This document shows, one piece after another, positions 1 through 5,242 of a DNA stretch of 11,750 nucleotides (positions are counted from its first letter, which is position 1; every line of letters starts with the position of its first letter). The translations under genes and the position numbers were made by a program. This DNA comes from Deltaproteobacteria bacterium (lineage in GTDB: Bacteria > Desulfobacterota > Desulfobacteria > Desulfobacterales > Desulfatibacillaceae): contig JAFDHW010000077.1 of the NCBI GenBank assembly GCA_019308705.1, forward strand, positions 1 through 11,750, given 5' to 3'. Under the pieces are notes generated by a model that was not told where the DNA came from, searched no databases, and saw only the letters and a program-made list of their open reading frames with translations.

Positions 1-195
1 CTTTTGATCCCCTCCGCCCTCTTGTTCATCTGGAACCGCGCCTTCCGGCCCTCGGCGTGCAAGGCCCATTGCAAAGACGAGCTTACGGGTGTGAAAACCA
101 TGCTGGAGTCCGGGGACTACGATCCCCAGGACGTCATTTACCCTCTGGAGGACGAAACGCTTTTGGGCATGGCCAAGAAGTACAAGGCCGCATGA
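1..195 (+). CDS. C-terminal end of an unidentified protein (partial, 5' end outside window)
   Basis: The reading frame is open from base 1 and ends at TGA 193-195, giving 64 visible residues. The first residues (LLIPSALLFIW) are hydrophobic and could be the end of a membrane helix. A polar, charged tail follows, with a CX3C pair (ACKAHCK) and an acidic/basic end (LGMAKKYKAA). The TTG at position 4 is an in-frame codon with no ribosome binding site in view, so the true start most likely lies upstream. Codon use is GC-rich like the rest of the window. I do not recognise the family; a membrane protein with a cytoplasmic tail is only an inference from the hydrophobic stretch. Confidence 0.6.
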   Translation, partial: LLIPSALLFIWNRAFRPSACKAHCKDELTGVKTMLESGDYDPQDVIYPLEDETLLGMAKKYKAA

Positions 196-218
196 CCCCG
201 GGTTTGGGGCTTTCTTTT
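196..218 (+). terminator. weak candidate intrinsic terminator after the first gene
   Basis: Directly after the stop codon, CCCC (196-199) can pair with GGGG (206-209) across a 6-nt loop, followed by the T-rich run CTTTCTTTT (210-218). The stem is only 4 bp, so this is a weak candidate supported mainly by its position at the end of the gene. Confidence 0.3.
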
Positions 219-490
219 CCACGGCGGCGGCCGGCTCCTCGCAAAAAGGGCGTTGACTTTCTTCCCCCTGGGCGTTTTTCTACTGTTGCCGGGTGTGATG
301 ATGGTGATTGCCCCGCGTGATTCAGCCCTCCTCGGATCAAGAACGCTTAACCCGAATCATTCATGCACTGAATAAAATATTTATATGGATTTAAACAGGT
401 TAAGTGCCAATGGAAGGGTCCTTGAAAAATGCACGCTGTTTCTTTGGGGAATGCTGACATCGGTGAAATTTTTCACCCTTCCGGCGAGCC
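219..490. other. non-coding region with AT-rich island and two dyads
   Basis: No convincing gene is visible here; the ATG at 385 lacks a ribosome binding site and its frame runs through the downstream repeats. Bases 355-400 are markedly AT-rich in an otherwise GC-rich window and contain -10-like strings such as TAAAAT (373-378), but no matching -35 box at usual spacing. Two dyads stand out: ATTCA (359-363) with TGAAT (369-373), and GGTGAAA (462-468) with TTTCACC (471-477). The second has only a 2-bp spacer, so it fits a protein-binding operator better than an RNA hairpin. The region may carry the promoter and control sites of the cluster starting at 670, but no promoter can be fixed from sequence alone. 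Confidence 0.45.
462..477. promoter_or_regulatory. 16-bp dyad, candidate operator upstream of amidohydrolase cluster
   Basis: GGTGAAA (462-468) and TTTCACC (471-477) are perfect inverted 7-bp arms separated by TT. The short spacer and AT-rich centre resemble a dimeric repressor or activator site. It lies between the AT-rich island and the repeat element, about 190 bp before the amidohydrolase start. No regulator gene lies adjacent, so the assignment rests on symmetry alone. Confidence 0.35.
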
Positions 491-502
491 CGATTCACGC
501 GA

Positions 503-560
503 TAGCTGCGTCAGGAGGGGGTCGCGGTACAAAAGTACAGCTTCCCTCCTCCTTCCTTGC
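503..560 (+). repeat. 58-bp direct repeat, copy 1
   Basis: This copy starts TAGCTGCGTCAGG and ends in the pyrimidine tract CTTCCCTCCTCCTTCCTT plus GC. It can fold: AGGAGGG (513-519) pairs with CCCTCCT (544-550), enclosing an inner stem-loop where GTAC pairs with GTAC around an AAAA loop, extended by GC/GC pairs across one G-A mismatch. It is identical to copy 2 at all 58 positions. Confidence 0.85.
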
Positions 561-618
561 TAGCTGCGTCAGGAGGGGGTCGCGGTACAAAAGTACAGCT
601 TCCCTCCTCCTTCCTTGC
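561..618 (+). repeat. 58-bp direct repeat, copy 2
   Basis: This is an exact second copy, directly abutting copy 1 with no spacer; the junction forms GCTAGC (559-564). Complete identity suggests a recent duplication or strong constraint. The same stem with a GTAC-AAAA-GTAC inner hairpin can form. Absence of a spacer and only two copies argue against CRISPR. Confidence 0.85.
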
Positions 619-669
619 TCTCGCGCGAATCGAACGCGTGAATAATCCGGGTTAAAGGAAGGCCGCGCC

Positions 670-2415
670 ATGGAGTTTGACTTCATCCTGGAAAGTCCCC
701 TGGTCTACGACGGCACCGGGCAGAAGCCCTTTCGCAAGGACGTGGGCGTGGCAAACGGCAAGGTGGCGGACATAGGCGACCTTTCCCAGGCCCAGGCCAA
801 GACCCGCATTCCCGCGCGGGACCTGGCCGTGTGCCCGGGGTTCATCGACGTGCACACCCACGCGGACCTGGCCCTGCACCGGCCCGAGGCGGCAAGTATC
901 CTGGAGCCCTTGGTGCGCCAGGGCATCACCACTTTCATCGGCGGCAACTGCGGCGTGGCGCTGGGCCCCATCTCCGACCGCCACCCGGACATGCAGTTCG
1001 AGTTCTTCGACATCTTCATGGGCGGCGACCAGCGGAAGTACGTGACCTGGCAGGGGTTCGGCGAGATGCTGGAGGCCCTTCAGGCCCCGGGGCTGGTGCA
1101 GAACGTGGGGATCCTGGCCCCCCACGGCATGATCCGCTCCCACGCCATGGGCGACGACACCCGCCTGGCGGAGCCCCGGGATATCGCCATCATGAAAAAG
1201 GCCCTGGCCGGGTGCATGGAGGCGGGGGCCTTCGGGCTTTCCACCGGGCTGATGTATTTTCCGGGCCTGTGTTCCGACGAGCGGGAGCTTTTGGAACTGG
1301 GCCGGGTGGTGCACGACTACAACGGCGTGTTCACCAGCCATTTGCGCTCGTACAACTCCGACACCCTGGCCAACGCCATGGACGAGGTGTTGACCGTGGG
1401 CCGCAAGGCGGAGATCCCGGTGCAGATCAGCCACCTGTTTTGGGTGCCCAACTTCCCACAGCCCTGGGGGTACCTGGCCAAGAAGGCGGTGAAGGCGCTT
1501 TCCGCGGCCTACAACCTGCGGCCGTTTCCCTTTCCCATCGCCGGGGCCACCCGGCCGTACCTGGAGAAGGTGGCGGACCTGGTGGACCAGGGGTTCCCCG
1601 TGGGCGTGGACGCCATGCCCACCAGCGCGGGGTTCACCCACCTGTTCGCCTTCTTCCCGCCGTGGAGCCTCCAGGGAGGCATGAAGTCCATCCTGGCACG
1701 CATCGCGGACCCGGCCACCAGGAAGGAGATCAAGAGGAGCATCGAAAAGGGCAAGCCCGTATGGCCCCACCGGGACCGGGACGCGTGGTCCATGAACCTG
1801 TTCAAGGTCATGGGCTGGGACTGCGCGTACGTGATGAGCGTGGCCTCGGACGAAAACCAGCACCTGGTGGGCAAGAACTTCGTGGAAATCGGCAGGGAGA
1901 CGGGCAAGCACCCCTTTGACGCGGCCTGCGACCTGGCCCTGGAAGAATCCGGCCGGGTGCTCATCTTCGAGACCGCCACCTACCCCGGGGACCCGTTCGT
2001 GGAGCTTTCGCTGAAAGAGACGCTGGTGGACAAAAACGTGTCCATCGCCACGGACACCATCCCCATGGTCCACGGCCGGCCTTCGCACTTGACCTACGAC
2101 TGCTACCCCAAGTTCCTTTCCCGGTATACCGGGGACAAGGGGTTCATCCCGCTCCAGGAGGGCATCCGCAAGTGCACCAGCCTGCCCGCGTCCCAGTTGG
2201 GCGTCCCCTTGAGGGGCACCGTGGCCCCGGGCTACTGGGCGGACCTGGTGGTGTTCTCCCCCGCCCGGCTGGGCACGAACTCGACGGCGCTGGACCCGGA
2301 GCACTTCCCGCCGGGGATCGAGTACGTGCTGGTGAACGGCGAAATCGTGGTGGATCCGCAAGGCTACCACCCGGAAAGGCGGCCCGGCCGCATGATGCGC
2401 CGGGGGGAAGGATAG
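670..2415 (+). CDS. N-acyl-D-amino-acid deacylase-like amidohydrolase
   Basis: This 581-residue metal-dependent hydrolase of the amidohydrolase superfamily belongs to the D-aminoacylase/dihydroorotase-like branch. The start is ATG 670, with AGGAAGG at 656-662 and a 7-nt spacer. Visible metal-site motifs are FIDVHTH (H62, H64), GGNCG (C94, matching the metal-bridging cysteine of D-aminoacylases), FTSHLR (H224), VQISH (H255) and SIATD (D462, the likely catalytic aspartate). GLSTGLMYFPG and the C-terminal RGTVAPGYWADLVVFSP, which closes the small beta domain, are also typical. Length is slightly above the usual 480-550. Known relatives remove acyl groups from N-acyl-D-amino acids or act on related cyclic or linear amides in the cytoplasm. 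The true substrate is unknown; the segment around 280-380 is not typical of characterised D-aminoacylases. It is the first gene of a tight cluster, and the radical SAM gene starts 2 nt after its stop. Confidence 0.85.
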   Translation: MEFDFILESPLVYDGTGQKPFRKDVGVANGKVADIGDLSQAQAKTRIPARDLAVCPGFIDVHTHADLALHRPEAASILEPLVRQGITTFIGGNCGVALGPISDRHPDMQFEFFDIFMGGDQRKYVTWQGFGEMLEALQAPGLVQNVGILAPHGMIRSHAMGDDTRLAEPRDIAIMKKALAGCMEAGAFGLSTGLMYFPGLCSDERELLELGRVVHDYNGVFTSHLRSYNSDTLANAMDEVLTVGRKAEIPVQISHLFWVPNFPQPWGYLAKKAVKALSAAYNLRPFPFPIAGATRPYLEKVADLVDQGFPVGVDAMPTSAGFTHLFAFFPPWSLQGGMKSILARIADPATRKEIKRSIEKGKPVWPHRDRDAWSMNLFKVMGWDCAYVMSVASDENQHLVGKNFVEIGRETGKHPFDAACDLALEESGRVLIFETATYPGDPFVELSLKETLVDKNVSIATDTIPMVHGRPSHLTYDCYPKFLSRYTGDKGFIPLQEGIRKCTSLPASQLGVPLRGTVAPGYWADLVVFSPARLGTNSTALDPEHFPPGIEYVLVNGEIVVDPQGYHPERRPGRMMRRGEG

Positions 2416-2417
2416 GC

Positions 2418-3488
2418 TTGCCCCGCCTGGCCCGGACCCTGGTCCGCGCCCAGAGCCTGGGCGTGCGCGTGCCCGCCGGAGCCCCCGGCCGCAGGGGCGG
2501 CGCGGGGCCGTCCGAGGGCGTGACCCTGCTGGTTTCCGGCCGCGCCCTGTGCGTGCCCGCGTTTTCGGGCTACGTGGCCCAATCCCCCCTGTCCCTGGAG
2601 GACCTGGAGGGCGAGACCTGGCTGTGCGATGCCGGTAAGCCCGTGGCGCGGGCGGAGGTCTCCTGCGGCGGGCGGTTCGAGACCCGGACCACGGGCACCG
2701 GGGAGCGCCTTTCCCGCCATGCCCTTCTCCATGGCACGGACTGCCTGGCCACCACCGTGTTCCAGACCTGCGTGCACTGGCCCCGCGGGTCCCAATGCGC
2801 CTTTTGCGGCATCCGCGCCTCCCTGGACGCGGGAACCGCCGTGGAGCAGAAGAGCCCGCCCGTCCTGGCCCGGGCAGCGGCCCTGGCCCGGGACCTGGAC
2901 GGGGCGACCCACGCGGTGCTGACCACGGGAGGTTTCGGCCGGGACGTGCGCAAGCTGGCCATCCTGTGCGCGTGCGTCGAGGCCGTGGCTGGGGAGGGCC
3001 TGGCCGTGCACGTGCAGGTGGAGCCCCCAGAGGACCCCGGGGTGCTGGAGATGCTGGCCTCGTCGGGAGCCAGGACCATCGGCCTCCACCTGGAAAGCCC
3101 GGACCCGGACGTGCTCTCCCGCGTGGCCCCGGCCAAGGCCGCCATGGGCAAGGAGGCCTTTCTCCGGGCCTGGCGGCGGGCCGTGGATCGGTTCGGCGAA
3201 AACCAGGTGAGCACCTTTTACCTGGCCGGGCTGGGCGAGACGCCGGACGCCCTTTTGGACGGCGTGCGCATGGCCGCGGACCTGGGCGTGTTTCCCCTGG
3301 TGGTGCCCTTCCGCCCGGTGCCGGGCAACCAAATGGCGCATTCCCGTCCCCCGTCCCCGGAAGTCCTGGAAGACCTGTATCCAAAGGCGGGGGAAATCCT
3401 GTCTCGGGCGGGCCTGCACTCGCAAAGATCCCTGGCCGGGTGCGTCCGGTGCGGCGCGTGCAGCGGCTATGGCTGGTACGAGCCATGA
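2418..3488 (+). CDS. radical SAM protein, MSMEG_0568-like family
   Basis: This 356-residue protein probably binds a 4Fe-4S cluster and uses S-adenosylmethionine for radical chemistry. I chose TTG 2418 because GGGAAGGA ends 5 nt before it and the product then begins near the conserved GVRVPxxxxGRxGGAGP segment; frames opening further upstream lie inside the amidohydrolase. The cluster-binding motif is unusual: C118-x8-C127-x2-C130 (TCVHWPRGSQCAFCGI) instead of CX3CX2C. Further family-like blocks are LTTGGFGRD, VHVQVEPPED, IGLHLESPDPDVLSRV, QVSTFYLAGLGE and VVPFRPVPGN. A C-terminal CVRCGAC (C342, C345, C348) may bind metal or a second cluster. From memory, this pattern matches the MSMEG_0568 radical SAM family of Nit1 nitrilase clusters, whose reaction is unknown. 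Here the neighbours are an amidohydrolase and a dehydrogenase, not a nitrilase. Confidence 0.8.
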   Translation: MPRLARTLVRAQSLGVRVPAGAPGRRGGAGPSEGVTLLVSGRALCVPAFSGYVAQSPLSLEDLEGETWLCDAGKPVARAEVSCGGRFETRTTGTGERLSRHALLHGTDCLATTVFQTCVHWPRGSQCAFCGIRASLDAGTAVEQKSPPVLARAAALARDLDGATHAVLTTGGFGRDVRKLAILCACVEAVAGEGLAVHVQVEPPEDPGVLEMLASSGARTIGLHLESPDPDVLSRVAPAKAAMGKEAFLRAWRRAVDRFGENQVSTFYLAGLGETPDALLDGVRMAADLGVFPLVVPFRPVPGNQMAHSRPPSPEVLEDLYPKAGEILSRAGLHSQRSLAGCVRCGACSGYGWYEP

Positions 3489-3538
3489 CCAACGCCGGCC
3501 GGCCCAAGGGGAACACGAAGCATTAAAGGAGGCTTTTC

Positions 3539-4753
3539 ATGTTGGCTCTTCGCTACAACCCCTCGCCTCTCCGGTTTGCGGCCTTAAAGGTCTTGGGGCG
3601 GCTCGGCAGCCGGGCGTTTTACGAGGGACCGCTGGCCACGGTCAGCCTGGACGAGGTGCCGGAGCCGGCCCCTCCACGGCCGGGGTGGGTGAAGATCAAG
3701 ACAGGCATGTGCGGGTTCTGCGGATCGGACTTAAACATGATCCTGTTGAAGGACTCGCCCACGGTGACGCCCTTTGTGAGCTTTCCCGCCATCATGGGCC
3801 ACGAGTTCTTCGGGGAAGTGGCCGAGGTGGGGGAGGGGGTGAAGAAGGTCGCGCCCGGGGACCGGGTGGCCGTGGCCCCGCATCTCAACTGCCCCACGCG
3901 GGAGGTGGAGCCACCCTGCGAGGCGTGCCGGGCGGGCAGGCCGGGGAACTGCGAGAACTTCGCCCGCGGCGCGCTTTCTCCCGGCCTGATCAACGGGCTT
4001 TGCCGCGACGCGGGCGGCGGGTTCGCGCCCTTGTGCGTGGTGCACGAGAGCCAGGTGTACGTCCTTCCCGACTCCCTGCCGGACCTGGCCGCGGTGGTGA
4101 TCGAGCCCTTTGCCATCGCCCTGCAGGCCGTGGCGGACAACCGGCCGCGCAAGAGCGACGACGTGCTGGTGGTGGGCGGCGGGGTCATCGGCTCCCTGGT
4201 GGTCCACGCCATCCGCGCACTTGGCATCGGCTGCCGGGTGACGGTTGTGGAGCCGAGCCCCGTGGCCGCGGAGTACGCCGCACGGGCCGGGGCGGACGAG
4301 GTGGCCCGGGACGGGGACATTCCCGCGGCGGCGGTGCGGGTGTGCGGGGCGCGGTCCTACAAGCCCATGATCGGCGCGAACGTGCTCATGGGCGGGTTCG
4401 ACAAGGTGTTCGACACGGTGGGCAACTCCGCCACGGTGAACGCGTGCCTGCGATCCATGGCCATGGGCGGGGCCATTTCCGTCATCGGCGTGGGCCACGA
4501 CGTGACCCTGGACCTGACCCCCCTGTGGCTCAAGGTGCTGACCATCAAGGGCGTGTACGCCTACGGGAACATCCGGCACCAGGGAAAGCGGCGGCACGCC
4601 TTTTCCCTGGCCGTGGACCTGGCGCAAAAGGCCCCGTCGTTTTTGGCTTCCATGGTCACCCACCGGTTCGCGCTCAAGGACTACAAGTCCATGATCCGCA
4701 CCAACCTGGAGAAGGCGAAGCACACGGCCATGAAGACGGTCGTGGTGTTTTAG
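3539..4753 (+). CDS. zinc-dependent alcohol dehydrogenase-like (MDR) oxidoreductase
   Basis: This 404-residue medium-chain dehydrogenase/reductase likely oxidises an alcohol or polyol, or reduces the carbonyl, in the cytoplasm. ATG 3539 follows AAAGGAGG (3525-3532) with 6-nt spacing. The catalytic-zinc residues appear as GFCGSD (C61) and GHE (H88-E89). The structural-zinc lobe has four cysteines (C118, C127, C130, C138). The Rossmann fold has GGGVIG (213-218), and VVE with E238 at the end of the second strand favours NAD over NADP. Position 66 is Asn where many relatives have His after the CGSD motif. About 28 extra N-terminal residues (SPLRFAALKVLGRLGSRAFY) make it longer than the usual 340-350. 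It follows the radical SAM gene by 50 nt and is probably in the same operon. The substrate is unknown. Confidence 0.85.
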   Translation: MLALRYNPSPLRFAALKVLGRLGSRAFYEGPLATVSLDEVPEPAPPRPGWVKIKTGMCGFCGSDLNMILLKDSPTVTPFVSFPAIMGHEFFGEVAEVGEGVKKVAPGDRVAVAPHLNCPTREVEPPCEACRAGRPGNCENFARGALSPGLINGLCRDAGGGFAPLCVVHESQVYVLPDSLPDLAAVVIEPFAIALQAVADNRPRKSDDVLVVGGGVIGSLVVHAIRALGIGCRVTVVEPSPVAAEYAARAGADEVARDGDIPAAAVRVCGARSYKPMIGANVLMGGFDKVFDTVGNSATVNACLRSMAMGGAISVIGVGHDVTLDLTPLWLKVLTIKGVYAYGNIRHQGKRRHAFSLAVDLAQKAPSFLASMVTHRFALKDYKSMIRTNLEKAKHTAMKTVVVF

Positions 4754-4781
4754 CCCCCACGGCGTCGAAGACCGTGAGGGG
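4754..4781. terminator. hairpin filling the gap between convergent genes
   Basis: CCCC (4754-4757) plus CACGG (4758-4762) pairs with CCGTG (4772-4776) plus GGGG (4778-4781), with a single bulged A at 4777 and a 9-nt loop. It occupies the whole 28-bp gap between the stop of the MDR gene and the stop of the minus-strand gene, so it could end both transcripts. There is no T tract on either side, so termination efficiency is uncertain. Confidence 0.5.
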
Positions 4782-5033
4782 TTAGTCCTCGGCTTCCGGC
4801 TCCACCTCCCGCCGGGTCGCGCCCTCCTTCTTGGCCTTTTCCACGGTCTTCTTCGCCTCGAAAACCGCCCTTTCCAGGGCCTCCCTCACGTCCGGCTTGA
4901 TGTCAAAGGCATAGCCGTACTCCCTGCACAGCTTCTTGGTCTCCCGGATCTCGTGCAAAAGCTTCTTGGGAATGGTCACCCTGAGCAGGGCGGACTTTTC
5001 CCCGTCTTTTTCCTCGATGGGCTTGATGGCCAT
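4782..5033 (-). CDS. small charged protein, possible ribbon-helix-helix regulator
   Basis: This 83-residue protein starts at ATG 5033 (minus strand) behind a strong AAGGAGGG about 4-5 nt upstream. It has a short predicted strand (SALLRVTIP, about 14-22), a helix (KKLLHEIRETKKLCREYG), a turn (YAFDIKP) and a long charged helix (DVREALERAVFEAKKTVEKAKKE), ending in an acidic tail. Strand-helix-helix order and size resemble Arc/MetJ/CopG-type DNA-binding proteins, but no diagnostic motif proves it. It is transcribed convergently to the MDR gene and divergently from the hydrolase at 5243. The divergent spacer holds dyads that such a dimer could bind, so autoregulation and control of the hydrolase are plausible inferences. 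A small coiled-coil protein of other function remains possible. Confidence 0.7.
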   Translation of the reverse strand: MAIKPIEEKDGEKSALLRVTIPKKLLHEIRETKKLCREYGYAFDIKPDVREALERAVFEAKKTVEKAKKEGATRREVEPEAED

Positions 5034-5130
5034 GGTCTCCCTCCTTCGCCGCCTTTTAGAGTCTCAACACCTGCTTGTCGACGCTGAACCTTTTAATGTC
5101 ACAAAAAAGGAACAAAAATTTTTGCTCAAA

Positions 5131-5159
5131 AATATGACAAAAATACTTGACAAGGTCAA
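5131..5159 (-). promoter_or_regulatory. candidate sigma70 promoter for the small minus-strand gene
   Basis: On the minus strand TTGACC (5159-5154) and CATATT (5136-5131) are separated by 17 nt. The match is 5 of 6 for the -35 and 4 of 6 for the -10. Transcription would start near 5124, leaving a leader of about 90 nt before the ATG at 5033. Confidence 0.45.
5147..5159. promoter_or_regulatory. dyad TTGAC-N3-GTCAA over overlapping -35 boxes
   Basis: TTGAC (5147-5151) and GTCAA (5155-5159) form a perfect inverted repeat with a 3-bp spacer, lying exactly where the two divergent -35 boxes overlap. A second palindrome, CAAAAATTTTTG, lies at 5113-5124. A protein bound at the first dyad could shut both promoters. 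Part of the symmetry is a by-product of two opposed TTGAC -35 elements, so operator function is inferred. Confidence 0.4.
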
Positions 5160-5175
5160 TAGCAAAATTTAGGCT
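5147..5175 (+). promoter_or_regulatory. candidate sigma70 promoter for the hydrolase operon
   Basis: A perfect TTGACA (5147-5152) is followed after 17 nt by TAGGCT (5170-5175), which keeps the three most conserved -10 bases (TA---T). Transcription would start near 5182, about 60 nt before the hydrolase ATG. The -35 box overlaps the opposing -35 region of the minus-strand candidate. Confidence 0.5.
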
Positions 5176-5242
5176 GTGCCCAAAAAGCCGGGAGCGCCGC
5201 CACGGGCGCCCGGAGGAGGAACAAGGAAAGGGCGAAAAATTC

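Larger units (their letters stand above)
491..643. repeat. repeat element: 58-bp tandem duplication bracketed by inverted repeats
   Basis: The core is two adjacent identical 58-bp copies (503-560 and 561-618). It is flanked on the left by CGATTCACGCGA (491-502). On the right, TCGCGCGAATCG (621-632) is its reverse complement at 11 of 12 positions. An alternative outer pair is exact: ATTCACGCG (493-501) with CGCGTGAAT (635-643). The arrangement resembles a small non-autonomous element (MITE or REPIN-like) or a structured leader. There is no coding sequence inside and no obvious target-site duplication. It ends about 27 bp before the amidohydrolase start codon, so it would lie in that gene's 5' leader if transcription begins upstream. 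Confidence 0.7.

Noticed and set aside
253..281. TTGACT box as a promoter
   Set aside because: No acceptable -10 element occurs 16-18 nt downstream.
411..426. sigma54-type promoter (TGG-N8-TTG spacing)
   Set aside because: The downstream element reads TTGA rather than TTGC, and no enhancer-binding protein gene or site is visible.
503..618. CRISPR array
   Set aside because: The two repeats abut with no spacer, there are only two copies, the unit is too long, and no cas gene is present.
385..645. 86-codon frame across the tandem repeats
   Set aside because: It has no ribosome binding site, and its apparent peptide repeat only reflects the duplicated DNA.
652..3516. 954-codon open frame on the minus strand
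   Set aside because: It lies antisense to the amidohydrolase and radical SAM genes, is Pro/Arg/Gly/His-rich with no family motif, and is a by-product of high third-position GC on the coding strand.
3485..3526. 13-codon ORF overlapping the radical SAM stop (ATGA)
   Set aside because: It is too short and has no motif. A modified-peptide precursor was considered, but no core or leader features can be seen.
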